Numbered from the stretch's first letter, positions 25,277-34,352 are shown. The stretch is DNA of 64,000 nt from Microbacterium algeriense (GCF_008868005.1 NZ_WAAO01000001.1:1240001-1304000), one strand, 5' to 3'. The notes: generated from the letters alone by a model not told the origin. Made by a program: numbers and translations.

Positions 25277-26131
25277 TCAGGGCAGGAGCCCGGCCCGGCG
25301 GGCGCGGGTCACGGCGGCGTGGCGCGTCGAGGCGTCGAGCTTGGACATCGCCGTCCCCAGATAGGCCTTCACGGTCCCTTCGCGGAGCCCGAGCTGAGAC
25401 GCGATCTCGGCGTTGGTCGACCCCAGGGCCGCACAGGCCAGCACGTCGGTCTCCCGCGGAGAGAGGTGCACGGTGGGGATCGCGCCCGTCGTCGCCGGCA
25501 CCGCGTCTCCCGCGAGCGTGAGCAGACGGCGCTCGACCTGCGCGATACGGGCACGGATGTCGGCGTCGTCCACGGAGGCGGCGATGCTGCGGAGCTCCGC
25601 GAAACTCTCGCGCAGCTCCTCGCGCTGCGGTGGCGCGACCGCATCGCTCGCCGGTGCGGCCTGCAGCCGACGCTGCACCTCGTCGCGGATGCGGAGCTCG
25701 TCCGCGACCGACTGGGCCACCTGCATCGCGGGCGCCGTCGTGATCCCGCCGATCTGCTCCTCGTTCCACGCCCCCGCGTAGAGCACACCGCGCGATCGGC
25801 CCTGTACGACGATCGGCAGCGCGAGCAGGGTGCGCAACCCCTCGCCGAGCACGAACACGTCGTAGTCGTGCGTGATCTGCTGCGACGACCCGTAGTCGCT
25901 GGTCATCCGCGGGCGGAGCTCGATCATCGCGCGACCGCCGAGTCCGCGCTCGGGGCGGACCCGCAGACCGTCCAGAGAGCGGGTGCGCGCGCCCACGATG
26001 CTGGTCACGCTCACGACGCCCTCTTCGATGAGACCGCCGAAGGCGACGGGGAAACGCGTACGCCTGGCCAGCTCGCGCACCGCGTTGGCGACGAGCTCGG
26101 CCTCGGATTCGAGGGTGACCGTTGCGCTCAA
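25277..26131 (-). CDS. GAF-LuxR family transcriptional regulator
   Basis: A 284-residue regulator: GAF-type sensory domain (about 15-150), a helical linker, and a C-terminal LuxR/FixJ HTH (about 215-280) with LSPRETDVLACAALGSTNAEIASQLGLREGTVKAYL. The start codon is TTG at 26131; no good ribosome site is visible and a TAGGTA box lies 6 nt upstream, so the exact start is uncertain. It is divergent from the DUF485/acetate symporter pair and is the natural candidate to control it, as similar regulators do for acetate uptake (inference). Confidence 0.82.
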   Translation of the reverse strand: MSATVTLESEAELVANAVRELARRTRFPVAFGGLIEEGVVSVTSIVGARTRSLDGLRVRPERGLGGRAMIELRPRMTSDYGSSQQITHDYDVFVLGEGLRTLLALPIVVQGRSRGVLYAGAWNEEQIGGITTAPAMQVAQSVADELRIRDEVQRRLQAAPASDAVAPPQREELRESFAELRSIAASVDDADIRARIAQVERRLLTLAGDAVPATTGAIPTVHLSPRETDVLACAALGSTNAEIASQLGLREGTVKAYLGTAMSKLDASTRHAAVTRARRAGLLP

Positions 26132-26243
26132 GACGATTACCTACTTCCGGGGGTGACGACGCCGTTCCCCGTTTCGTAGCGTCGACCCTACCACTCGCGC
26201 GATCGGCTCGTGCGAGGACCCTGACATGTGGCAAGGAGGCCCC

Positions 26244-26591
26244 ATGAGCGACCAGACGCACGCAGCACCGGACGGCGGGATCGATTACATCGCCGTCGAG
26301 CAGTCTCCGCGATTCCTCGCATTGAAACGCAAGCAGAGATCCTTCATCTTCCCTCTCGCGGCTTTCTTCCTCATCTGGTATTTCGTCTATGTGCTGCTCG
26401 CGGCCTTCGCGACCGACTTCATGGGACAGCGGGTCTGGGGCGATATCACCGTCGGTCTGCTCTTCGGGCTCGGGCAGTTCGTCACGACATTCGCGATCAC
26501 CATGGCGTACGTGTCTTTCGCGAATAGGAAACTCGACCCGCTCTCCGCCGAGATCCGCGAAGACCTCGAGAAGGCGCAGGCGCAGGCATGA
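26244..26591 (+). CDS. DUF485 membrane protein (acetate permease accessory)
   Basis: A 115-residue protein with two TM helices (about 37-58 and 70-93) of the DUF485 family. Such proteins almost always precede ActP-type sodium/solute symporters and are thought to assist them. AAGGAGG upstream is a strong ribosome site. Its stop overlaps the symporter start (ATGA). Confidence 0.88.
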   Translation: MSDQTHAAPDGGIDYIAVEQSPRFLALKRKQRSFIFPLAAFFLIWYFVYVLLAAFATDFMGQRVWGDITVGLLFGLGQFVTTFAITMAYVSFANRKLDPLSAEIREDLEKAQAQA

Positions 26592-28225
26592 GCGACATTC
26601 GCACCGCGACGGAGGCCGTCGAACTCGAGATCAATCCGGTCCTCAACATCTCCATATTCCTGGCATTTGTGGCCGTGACGCTGTTCATCGTCATCCGCGC
26701 GAGCCGCAACAACAAGACCGCCGCCGACTACTACGCGGCCGGACGCTCCTTCACCGGTCCGCAGAACGGCTTCGCCATCGCGGGCGACTACCTCTCCGCG
26801 GCCTCGTTCCTGGGCATCTGCGGCGCCATCGCGATCAACGGCTACGACGGATTCCTCTACTCGATCGGGTTCCTCGTCGCCTGGCTCGTCGCCCTGCTGC
26901 TGGTGGCCGAGCTGATGCGCAACACCGGGAAGTTCACGATGGCCGACGTGCTGTCGTTCCGGCTCAAGCAGCGTCCCGTGCGGATGGCGGCGGCCATCAC
27001 CACCCTCGCGGTGTGCTTCTTCTACCTGCTGGCGCAGATGGCGGGAGCGGGAGGGCTGGTGTCTCTGCTCCTGGGCATCGACGGTCGTCTCGGCCAGTCG
27101 ATCGTGATCGCCGTGGTGGGCGTGCTGATGATCGTGTACGTGCTGATCGGCGGCATGAAGGGCACCACCTGGGTGCAGATCGTCAAGGCGTTCCTCCTGA
27201 TCGGCGGCGCGCTGGCGATGACGATCTGGGTCCTCGCGATCAACGGCTTCAGCCTGAACACGCTTCTGGAGGCGGCGGTCGCGAACTCCGACAAGGGCGA
27301 TGCGGTGCTCAAGCCCGGTCTGCAGTACGGCGCGAACCCCTGGGACTTCCTCTCGCTCGGGATGGCGCTCGTGCTGGGCACGGCGGGACTGCCGCACGTC
27401 CTGATGCGCTTCTACACGGTGCCGACCGCCAAGGAGGCCCGTCGCTCCGTCGTGTGGGCCATCTGGCTCATCGGCGGCTTCTACCTGCTGACCCTCGTGC
27501 TCGGCTACGGGGCGGGGGCGCTCGTGGGCGCCGACGTCATCGCGGCGGCGCCCGGCGGCGTCAACTCCGCCGCGCCGCTCCTGGCGCTCGAGCTGGGCGG
27601 CCCGGTGCTCCTCGGCTTCATCTCCGCTGTCGCGTTCGCGACGATCCTGGCGGTCGTCGCCGGGCTGACCATCACGGCGGCTGCGTCGTTCGCGCATGAC
27701 ATCTACGCCAACGTGATCCAGAAGGGCAGGAAGGACGCGGCGGGCAAGCCGGTCGAGGCCGATCCGAACGGTGAGGTCCGCGTGGCGCGACGCACGGTCA
27801 TCGTGATCGGCATCCTCGCGATCATCGGCGGGATCGGCGCTCAGGGGCAGAACATCGCGTTCCTCGTCGCGCTCGCCTTCGCGGTCGCCGCGTCGGCGAA
27901 CCTCCCCACGATCCTGTACTCGCTGTTCTGGCGGCGGTTCACCACCCGCGGCGCGGTCTGGAGCATGTACGGAGGCCTGGGATCCGCCATCCTGCTGATC
28001 ATCCTGTCCCCGGTGTTCTCCGGTACGCCGACCTCGATGATCCCGGGGATCGACATCGCCGTCTGGCCGTTGAACAATCCGGGCATCGTCTCGATCCCGC
28101 TCGGCTTCCTGCTCGGCTGGCTCGGCACGATCACGAGCACGCGCAAGGAGTCGCCGCAGCTGGCCGCCGAGATGGAGGTGCGCTCGCTGACCGGTTTCGG
28201 TGCCGAGAAGGCCGTGGATCACTGA
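26588..28225 (+). CDS. actP: Cation/acetate symporter
   Basis: A 545-residue sodium:solute symporter with about 13 TM helices. Family motifs include the N-terminal ADYYAAGRSFTGPQNGFAIAGD region (residues 43-65, outline), FLGICGAIA, and GTAGLPHVLMRFYTV typical of ActP. It imports acetate and perhaps other short monocarboxylates. It is translationally coupled to the DUF485 protein. A 16-bp perfect-stem terminator follows. Confidence 0.92.
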   Translation: MSDIRTATEAVELEINPVLNISIFLAFVAVTLFIVIRASRNNKTAADYYAAGRSFTGPQNGFAIAGDYLSAASFLGICGAIAINGYDGFLYSIGFLVAWLVALLLVAELMRNTGKFTMADVLSFRLKQRPVRMAAAITTLAVCFFYLLAQMAGAGGLVSLLLGIDGRLGQSIVIAVVGVLMIVYVLIGGMKGTTWVQIVKAFLLIGGALAMTIWVLAINGFSLNTLLEAAVANSDKGDAVLKPGLQYGANPWDFLSLGMALVLGTAGLPHVLMRFYTVPTAKEARRSVVWAIWLIGGFYLLTLVLGYGAGALVGADVIAAAPGGVNSAAPLLALELGGPVLLGFISAVAFATILAVVAGLTITAAASFAHDIYANVIQKGRKDAAGKPVEADPNGEVRVARRTVIVIGILAIIGGIGAQGQNIAFLVALAFAVAASANLPTILYSLFWRRFTTRGAVWSMYGGLGSAILLIILSPVFSGTPTSMIPGIDIAVWPLNNPGIVSIPLGFLLGWLGTITSTRKESPQLAAEMEVRSLTGFGAEKAVDH

Positions 28226-28252
28226 CGGCGATCCACCGGTCCTGACGCGGAC

Positions 28253-28291
28253 CGACGGGGACCCGGCGGCCTACACGCCGGGTCCCCGTCG
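28253..28291. terminator. Bidirectional terminator between actP and the alkyltransferase-like gene
   Basis: A perfect 16-bp stem (28253-28268 with 28276-28291) around a 7-nt loop GCCTACA lies between two convergent genes. Confidence 0.85.
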
Positions 28292-28303
28292 CCTGTCGTC
28301 CGG

Positions 28304-28816
28304 TCAGCCGGCTTCGAGGTCGAGGAGGAATCGCTTGCGCTCCGGGTGCGCGCCGTACTGGCCGATGCTGCCGTCGGAGCGGACCACGCGATGCACGGGC
28401 ACGATGATCGAGAACGGGGTCAGGCGACAGGCCGTGCCGACGGCGCGCGCGGCACCGGGATGCCCCGCGAGCACAGCGACCTCGCCGTAGCTCATGGTCT
28501 CGCCCCAGTCGATCGTGCAGATCGTCTGCAGCGCGGTGAGCGCGAACCCGTCCGCCAGGCGCCAGTCGAGGCGGACGTGCTCGTCGAAGCGGACCGGCTC
28601 GCCGTCGAAATAGCGGTCGAGGAGCTCGGTGAGCTCGTCGGCGGCTCCGGGGTCGTGCTCCGGGATCGCGCGCAGCTGGCGCGACACCCCTTCGAGGAGC
28701 CAGGGCACGCTCGGATCGTCGGACTCGGAGAGATCGAAGCGGACGATGCCCTCGTGGGAGAAGACCGCGAGAGCATCGCCGAAAGGCGTCGGGGCGAAGT
28801 CGTATCGGAAGGTCAT
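28304..28816 (-). CDS. Alkyltransferase-like protein, Ogt homologue lacking catalytic Cys
   Basis: A 170-residue Ogt/Ada-C homologue with both domains: N-terminal domain (1-85) and DNA-binding domain (86-165) with SYGEVA, the Arg finger in ARAVGTA (R124) and the C-terminal GSIGQYGAHPERKRFLL. The active site PCHR is changed to PVHR: V141, codon GTG, replaces the methyl-accepting cysteine, and the hinge NP is TP. It should therefore bind alkylated guanine without repairing it, as alkyltransferase-like proteins do. Those usually have PWHR and are near 100 residues, so this full-length form is unusual. Confidence 0.85.
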   Translation of the reverse strand: MTFRYDFAPTPFGDALAVFSHEGIVRFDLSESDDPSVPWLLEGVSRQLRAIPEHDPGAADELTELLDRYFDGEPVRFDEHVRLDWRLADGFALTALQTICTIDWGETMSYGEVAVLAGHPGAARAVGTACRLTPFSIIVPVHRVVRSDGSIGQYGAHPERKRFLLDLEAG

Positions 28817-28983
28817 GCCCCCATCCTGACCGGCCCCCGCGTGTGCGCCGCACCGCGGGTCCGTCGACGGTGGAGAACGTCGGCTCAGCCGGATCGATGC
28901 AGAACGAGTGCCGATCGCCCGCGGACAGGCGGGAATTCGGCGGAAACCCGCCCGGGTTACGCGTGCGGACGCGGTCGCGCGCC

Positions 28984-28989
28984 TAGGGT
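28984..28989 (+). promoter_or_regulatory. -10 box for the helicase-like gene
   Basis: TAGGGT ends 6 nt before the GTG at 28996. The preceding 160 bp hold no ORF; I see only GC-rich sequence. Confidence 0.45.
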
Positions 28990-28995
28990 GTCAGT

Positions 28996-31900
28996 GTGTG
29001 GCGACGTGAAGAGAAGTCTGCGGGTGACACAGCGGCGGACGCTGCTGTGTCGCTCGGCGATCTGCACGATTCCACGACCGGTGTGGAGATCGCACACGCG
29101 GCGGAGGCCGAGCGCACCCGGCTGCGCGCGGAGGCGGCGGACCTGGGCGGCCCCTCGCCGCTGACCAGCTTCCGCGACCGCCCGGAATCCGGCATCGACA
29201 TCTCCAAGGCGCACCCCGGCAGCCTGCCGCAGTTCATCACGGGCAAGTCGACGCTGCTGTCGAACCTGTTCCGCGACGAGGTCGGGCTGCGCACGGCGCG
29301 GCTCGCAGCCGAGCGCATCACCGCCAAGAACACCGAGCTGCGCACGGTCCGAGGGATCGAGGCCGTCCACCTCGCCGTCGGCGTCGCCCGATGGCGGATC
29401 GGGGGAGCGGACTTCGCGGCTCCGGTGCTGCTGCGCCCGCTGGCGATCCGTCGTCATCACTCGGATTTCGAGCTCAAGCTCCAGGGGGCCTTCGAGGTCA
29501 ACCCCGAACTCGTCCGCATCGCCCGCGATCACTTCGGGCTCTCGATCGACGCCGCGGCGCTCGCCGCCCTCGCGTACGACGGCGGGATCTTCAAGCCGCA
29601 GCCGGTGATCGACAGCCTGCGCGCCATGACGCGTGCGATCGACACGTTCTCCGTCGAGCCGCGACTGGTGGTGTCGACGTTCGCCGATGTGTCCGGCGGG
29701 ATGTCCCGCGACGGCGGCAGCCTCGACCATCAGCTCTTGAACGCGCTCGGGGGACACGCCGGTGACCGCGAGCAGGTCACCGCGCCCCGGGCGACCCCGC
29801 ACCACGTCGGTCCGGATGACCGCGCACCGGCGTCGGACAACCTGCTCCTCGATGCGGACGCCGAGCAGGAGGCCGTGCTCGCCCGGATCGCCGCAGGACA
29901 CTCCCTCACCGTGGCGACGCTGCCGGGCACCGGGGGAACCCAGACCGTGATCAACGCCCTCGGGGAGCTGGTCCGCGGGGGCAAGCGCGTGCTCGTCGTC
30001 TCCGCTCGTCGCTCCACGCTGGACGGGGTGCGGCACCGCCTCGCCGGGATCGGCCTCGACAGCCTCGCGGTCTCGCCGGCGAGCGTCCGCCGCGACCTGG
30101 TCAGGGCGATCGGAAGGAACGAGAAGGCGACCGCGCCCAAGGTCAGCGAGGTCGACGATGCGCTCGTGCGACTGCGCACGGTGCTCCGCGACTACCGGCG
30201 GGCGCTGACGGCCCCGGTGGCGGGGCTCAACGCCTCCGTCCTGGATGCGACCCGTCAGCTCACGCGCCTCGCCTCGCTTCCCGTGCCGCCGTCGACCACC
30301 GCCCGCCTCGGCACGGATGCGCTGCGCCGGCTCGCAGCGGACCGCACCGAGGCCGCGGAGGCGCTCGCCCAGGCCGCGCGCCTCGGCGAGTTCCGCTTCG
30401 GCCCGAACGACTCGCCCTGGTACGGCGTGACCTTCGCCAGCACCGAGGCTGCCCGCGCCGCCCACGAGCTGGCCGGCCGTCTGCACTCCTCGAGCGTGCC
30501 GACGCTCCTCGAGCGCGGCTACGAGCTGATCGCCCAGACCCACATGCGTCCGTTCGCGACCATCGACGAGCTCGGCGAGTACCTGCGACTGCTGCAGGGG
30601 ATCCGCGACTCCCTCGACCGGTTCAGCCCGACCGTGTTCGAGCGGCCGCTCGGCGAGCTCATCCAGGCGCACGGCTCGCGTCGCGATGCGCCTGGTCTGT
30701 CCGGAGCGAACCGTCGCCGGCTGCGGCGTCTCGCGAAGGAGTACGTGCGCCCCGGCGTCCACGTCACCGAGATGCACGAGGCGCTGCTGCGCATCCAGGC
30801 CCAGCGCACGCAGTGGCAGCGCTTCGTCGAGGCCGGTGTCGCCCCGGAGATCCCGCTCGGCCTCGCCGACGTGTCGTCCGCGTGGCAGCGGGTCGAGGCC
30901 GAGCTCGCCGAGCTCGACGCCGCACTGGGACGCCGCGAGCCCCTGGCCTCGCTGCCGGTGGCCCGACTGGTGCGCACGCTCGCCGGCCTCGCCGCCAAGT
31001 CCGACGTCTTCGAGAACCTGGTCGAGCGCGCGCAGCTGCGTGACCGACTCGCTCTGCTGGGCCTGGGCCCTCTGCTGGCCGATCTGTCCGTGCGCCACGT
31101 CTCCGAGTCCCAGGTGGGGGAGGAGCTGGAGTTCGCGTGGTGGCAGTCGCTGCTGGAGCGCGCGCTGCAAGACGATCGTGCCCTCCTCGGGGCGAACACC
31201 GCCGTCGTCGACCGTCTGGAGCGCGACTTCCGGCTCGTGGACGAGGCCCACGCGGCGATGGCCGGTCCGTTGCTGGCGTGGCAGCTCGCCAACCAGTGGC
31301 GCATCGCGATCGTCGATGAACCGGAGCAGTCGCAGAACCTGCGACGGGCGCTGACGCAGCAGGCCACGAGCACCGCGCAGATCGTGAGCGCCGCGCCGAC
31401 CCTGGTAGACGCGCTCGCGCCCGTGTGGATCTCTTCGCCGTACCTGGTGCCGGAGATCCCGGACTCCGTGGAGTTCGACGCCGTGCTCCTCGTCGATGCC
31501 GCGGCGATCAACCTCGCCGAGGCGGCCCCCTCGATTCGGCGCGCGCGTCAGATCGTCGCGTTCGGCGACCCGGTCACGCAGCGCCCGACGCCCTTCCACC
31601 TCGCCGTGGATCCCGACGAGTCCTGGGAGCCGGAGGTTCCCTTCGACGACGTCTCGGCATTCGAGCGGCTGTCCGAACTGCTGCCGGTGATGACCCTGAC
31701 GCGCAGCTACCGCGCGGGAGGGGAAGACCTCGCCGAGCTGATCAACGACGCCTTCTACGGCGGGGAGATCGTCTCGCTGCCGTGGGCCGGTTCCTACCTC
31801 GGGCGCGGCAGCCTCACCGTCGACTACGTCGAGGGCGGGACGGGAACCCCCGACCCGATCTCGGGCGCGGTCGAGAGCCCGGATGCCGAGGTCGCCAGGG

Positions 31901-32709
31901 TCGTGACCCTCGTCGTCGAGCATGCCGTGCACCGGCCTGCCGAGTCCCTCATGGTCGTCACCGCGAGCGCGCGGCACGCGGAGCGCGTCCGCGCAGCGGT
32001 CACCGCGGCCTTCGCGGGACGCTCCGACGTGGCGGACTTCGTCGGACGGGACACGGCCGAGCCGTTCGCCGTCCTGACGCTCGAGGAGTCCGTGGCGGAG
32101 AGCCGCGACCGGGTGATCTTCTCGCTCGGATTCGGCCTCACCAAGCACGGGCGCGTGCTGAGCGACTTCGGCGACCTGTCCACCCCCGACGGGGAGCGGC
32201 TGCTCACGGTCGGGATGACGCGCGCGCGTCGGTCGATGGTCATCGTCTCCTCGATCCGCCCCTCCTCCTTCGACGACGGACGCCTCGAGCACGGAGCGGC
32301 GACGCTCATGTCGATCCTCGGCGGTCTCGCCGCGCGCGGCAGGGACGCCAGGCTCGAGGACCTCGCCGATCCGCTCACCCTCGCCCTGGCCCGCGAGCTG
32401 CGACGCCTCGGTGCCTCCGTCGACGTCGACTACCGTGGGCTGCTTCCCCTGGTGGCGCAGCACGGCGGCAAAGCCGTGGTCATCGAATCCGATCCGGAGA
32501 CGCGGGGCGAGTCGCTGCGCGAGACGCTGCGGCTGCGCCCGCACGTGCTCCGGCGCCTGGGCTGGCACTATGTGCGCGTGCACGCCTTCGATCTGTACAG
32601 CGACCCGGTCACGGTCGCGAGCCGCATCGCCGCTGTCCTCGGCATCTCCGACTCCGCGCCGCGCGCGGAGAACGACACGCAGCCGATCGATCTCGGCGAC
32701 GCGGGATGA
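28996..32709 (+). CDS. Degenerate SF1 helicase-like protein with REase_MTES_1575-type C-terminus
   Basis: A 1237-residue protein organised like DUF4011/Upf1-type SF1 helicases. Walker A, normally GPPGTGKSQT, reads LPGTGGTQT (309-317), so the lysine is lost. Walker B, normally FDEAS, reads LVDAAA, so the glutamate is lost. GDPVTQRP, TRSYRAGGEDLAELINDAFY and the VGMTRARRSMVIVSS motif VI are recognisable. The last about 90 residues (KAVVIESDPETRG...RLGWHYVRVHAFDLYSDP) match the PD-(D/E)XK-like REase_MTES_1575 domain named from Microbacterium testaceum. The frame is intact and normally GC-biased, so it is expressed, but ATPase activity is doubtful. GTG 28996 is leaderless. Confidence 0.8.
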   Translation: MWRREEKSAGDTAADAAVSLGDLHDSTTGVEIAHAAEAERTRLRAEAADLGGPSPLTSFRDRPESGIDISKAHPGSLPQFITGKSTLLSNLFRDEVGLRTARLAAERITAKNTELRTVRGIEAVHLAVGVARWRIGGADFAAPVLLRPLAIRRHHSDFELKLQGAFEVNPELVRIARDHFGLSIDAAALAALAYDGGIFKPQPVIDSLRAMTRAIDTFSVEPRLVVSTFADVSGGMSRDGGSLDHQLLNALGGHAGDREQVTAPRATPHHVGPDDRAPASDNLLLDADAEQEAVLARIAAGHSLTVATLPGTGGTQTVINALGELVRGGKRVLVVSARRSTLDGVRHRLAGIGLDSLAVSPASVRRDLVRAIGRNEKATAPKVSEVDDALVRLRTVLRDYRRALTAPVAGLNASVLDATRQLTRLASLPVPPSTTARLGTDALRRLAADRTEAAEALAQAARLGEFRFGPNDSPWYGVTFASTEAARAAHELAGRLHSSSVPTLLERGYELIAQTHMRPFATIDELGEYLRLLQGIRDSLDRFSPTVFERPLGELIQAHGSRRDAPGLSGANRRRLRRLAKEYVRPGVHVTEMHEALLRIQAQRTQWQRFVEAGVAPEIPLGLADVSSAWQRVEAELAELDAALGRREPLASLPVARLVRTLAGLAAKSDVFENLVERAQLRDRLALLGLGPLLADLSVRHVSESQVGEELEFAWWQSLLERALQDDRALLGANTAVVDRLERDFRLVDEAHAAMAGPLLAWQLANQWRIAIVDEPEQSQNLRRALTQQATSTAQIVSAAPTLVDALAPVWISSPYLVPEIPDSVEFDAVLLVDAAAINLAEAAPSIRRARQIVAFGDPVTQRPTPFHLAVDPDESWEPEVPFDDVSAFERLSELLPVMTLTRSYRAGGEDLAELINDAFYGGEIVSLPWAGSYLGRGSLTVDYVEGGTGTPDPISGAVESPDAEVARVVTLVVEHAVHRPAESLMVVTASARHAERVRAAVTAAFAGRSDVADFVGRDTAEPFAVLTLEESVAESRDRVIFSLGFGLTKHGRVLSDFGDLSTPDGERLLTVGMTRARRSMVIVSSIRPSSFDDGRLEHGAATLMSILGGLAARGRDARLEDLADPLTLALARELRRLGASVDVDYRGLLPLVAQHGGKAVVIESDPETRGESLRETLRLRPHVLRRLGWHYVRVHAFDLYSDPVTVASRIAAVLGISDSAPRAENDTQPIDLGDAG

Positions 32710-32909
32710 CCGACGAGCCGGACGGCTCCGCACCGCGTCAGCGCGTCGTGCGCATCGCGGGTTCGCGGCGAGCCCGGCTGACCCCGGTTCCCGGGAGCGA
32801 TCCCGCGCCCGAGGCGAAGACCGACGACGCACCGCCGCCGGCTCGTCCGAAGGGCGCGAAGGGACCGAACGACGATCAGCTCCGGCAGGACGTGCCGCCG
32901 CACTACTGA
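32706..32909 (+). CDS. Small hypothetical protein coupled to helicase-like gene
   Basis: A 67-residue, Pro-, Asp- and Arg-rich and probably disordered protein. Its ATG overlaps the helicase-like stop (ATGA, 32706-32709), so it is translationally coupled. It has no membrane segment or recognised domain and ends DQLRQDVPPHY. A hairpin terminator follows. Function unknown; an accessory role to the large protein is inference from coupling. Confidence 0.6.
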   Translation: MTDEPDGSAPRQRVVRIAGSRRARLTPVPGSDPAPEAKTDDAPPPARPKGAKGPNDDQLRQDVPPHY

Positions 32910-32942
32910 GGACGCCGTGGGCCGAGGTGCGCCCGGAAAACG

Positions 32943-32976
32943 AGACGCACGGCCCTCCGGGGAGGACCGTGCGTCT
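32943..32976. terminator. Bidirectional terminator
   Basis: AGACGCACGG (32943-32952) pairs with CCGTGCGTCT (32967-32976), with inner CCTCC/GGAGG pairing. It serves the helicase operon and the convergent mscL operon. Confidence 0.75.
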
Positions 32977-32992
32977 GGATGTGCGAGAGGCG

Positions 32993-33415
32993 TCAGGCGC
33001 CGCGCTGCACCTTGAGCAGGTCGCGGATCTCGACGAGCAGCTCGGCCTCGGTCGCCGCTGCCGGCTCCTCCTCCGGCTCCTCGGCGGGCGTGCCCTTGCG
33101 TGCCTCGACGTGCGCCTTGAACGTGTTCATCGGCAGGACGAACACGAAGTAGACGACCGCGGCGACCGCGAGGAAGCTGATGATCGCGGAGATCAGGTCG
33201 CCGATCGGGAACGTGACGGTCTCGCCGTAGATGTTCGGGACCTGGATGCCGAACTGCCCGGCGGCGTCCGCCTTCAGGAAGAGGGCGATGAGCGGGTTGA
33301 TGATGCTGTTGACGACGGCCGTGACGATGGCGGTGAACGCGGTGCCGATGACGACCGCGACGGCCAGATCGATGACGTTCCCGCGGAGCAGGAAGTCCTT
33401 GAAACCTTTGAGCAT
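32993..33415 (-). CDS. mscL: Large-conductance mechanosensitive channel
   Basis: A 140-residue MscL subunit that opens under membrane tension to release osmolytes. The N-terminal amphipathic helix and pore helix are clear (MLKGFKDFLLRGNVIDLAVAV, outline; gate residues around 14-30), TM2 lies at about 70-92, and a cytoplasmic bundle with an acidic insert (AEEPEEEPAAATEAE) follows. It is the last gene of an operon with 5-formyl-THF ligase and fmdB. Confidence 0.95.
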   Translation of the reverse strand: MLKGFKDFLLRGNVIDLAVAVVIGTAFTAIVTAVVNSIINPLIALFLKADAAGQFGIQVPNIYGETVTFPIGDLISAIISFLAVAAVVYFVFVLPMNTFKAHVEARKGTPAEEPEEEPAAATEAELLVEIRDLLKVQRGA

Positions 33416-33438
33416 GGAAACCCCCAGTCGGATGGGCC

Positions 33439-33711
33439 TCAGTTCGAGGCGGGAGTCGACGCAGCGGCCGGTTTGGCGCTCGTCGTCGATTCCGACTTCG
33501 ATGATGCCGAAGCATCCTTCGAACCCCCGGATTTGGCGCGCGAGTCCGTGCGATAGAAGCCCGAGCCGTTGAACGTCACGCCGATCGAGCCGTACTGCTT
33601 GCGCAGCGCGCCGCCGCACTCGGGGCACACCGTGAGCGCGTCATCCGAGAAGCTCTGCACGGCGTCGAACTGGTGCCCGCACGAGGTGCAGGCATAGGCG
33701 TAGGTGGGCAT
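33439..33711 (-). CDS. FmdB-family zinc ribbon protein
   Basis: A 90-residue protein with an N-terminal zinc ribbon, C8-x2-C11 and C29-x2-C32 (YAYACTSCGHQFD, CPECGG), and a Ser/Ala/Lys-rich disordered tail from about 55. The family is a putative regulatory protein family; no precise role is known. It is in an operon, 15 bp after the 5-formyl-THF ligase gene, as in mycobacteria. Confidence 0.88.
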   Translation of the reverse strand: MPTYAYACTSCGHQFDAVQSFSDDALTVCPECGGALRKQYGSIGVTFNGSGFYRTDSRAKSGGSKDASASSKSESTTSAKPAAASTPASN

Positions 33712-33726
33712 GGAGGTCCTTGCGGT

Positions 33727-34323
33727 TCAGCGTCGCCGAGGCGACAGGGTGAGCGTCTGCGACGGGGTGACGATGCCGTTCACCGGCTGGTCGTGCACCT
33801 CTCGCGGAAGTTCGTCGAGTACCTCGGAATCATAGATGACCGCGTACACGGGAGGGCACTTCTCCATCGAACCGATGGTCTTGTCGAAGTAACCGCGCCC
33901 CCAGCCCATGCGCATCCCGCTGCGGTCGACGGCCGCGGCCGGCACGATCATCAGATCCACGTCGTTGACCGCGATCGGGCCGAGCACCTCGCCCGTCGGC
34001 TCCGGCAGGCCGAACAGGCCCTCCGCCACCTCGTCGTCGTCCGTGGCCACGGCCCAGTCCAGCAGGCCGTCCGCGCGCGTGACGGGAAGGAGCACACGGA
34101 TGCCCCGGCGCACCGCCCTGGTCACGAAGTCCCGCGTCCCGGGTTCGGTGGTCGTGGACAGGAAGCAGGAGATGGACCGCGCTCCGAGTTCGTCGATCAG
34201 CGCGTCGAGGCGTTCGCCGATCGCGGCGGCCGCGGCTTCGCGCTGCGGATCGGAGAGGAGCTGGCGTCGCTCGCGCAGCTCGGCGCGCAGCGCACGCTTG
34301 GCGTGTTCGACGTCGTTCGACAT
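33727..34323 (-). CDS. 5-formyltetrahydrofolate cyclo-ligase
   Basis: A 198-residue ligase that converts 5-formyl-THF to 5,10-methenyl-THF with ATP. The ATP/folate motif MGWGRGYFDKTI lies at about 139-150, and VNDVDLMIVPAAAVDRSG precedes it. ATG 34323 has a TAGACT box 7 nt upstream. It is divergent from galU; both promoters share a 41-bp intergenic space. Confidence 0.92.
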   Translation of the reverse strand: MSNDVEHAKRALRAELRERRQLLSDPQREAAAAAIGERLDALIDELGARSISCFLSTTTEPGTRDFVTRAVRRGIRVLLPVTRADGLLDWAVATDDDEVAEGLFGLPEPTGEVLGPIAVNDVDLMIVPAAAVDRSGMRMGWGRGYFDKTIGSMEKCPPVYAVIYDSEVLDELPREVHDQPVNGIVTPSQTLTLSPRRR

Positions 34324-34330
34324 GGCTCCG

Positions 34331-34336
34331 AGTCTA
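34331..34336 (-). promoter_or_regulatory. -10 box for the 5-formyl-THF ligase operon
   Basis: TAGACT on the minus strand ends 7 nt before the ATG at 34323. Confidence 0.45.
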
Positions 34337-34352
34337 GGGCGACGGTCACCGC

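Noticed and set aside
28304-28816. Functional O6-methylguanine methyltransferase
   Set aside because: The catalytic cysteine codon is GTG (Val) and no nearby cysteine can substitute.
28957-32832. 1291-codon open frame opposite the helicase-like gene
   Set aside because: Its composition (Arg, Gly, Asp, His rich) is typical of antisense frames in high-GC DNA and it has no motif or start signal; the plus-strand frame has recognisable helicase motifs.
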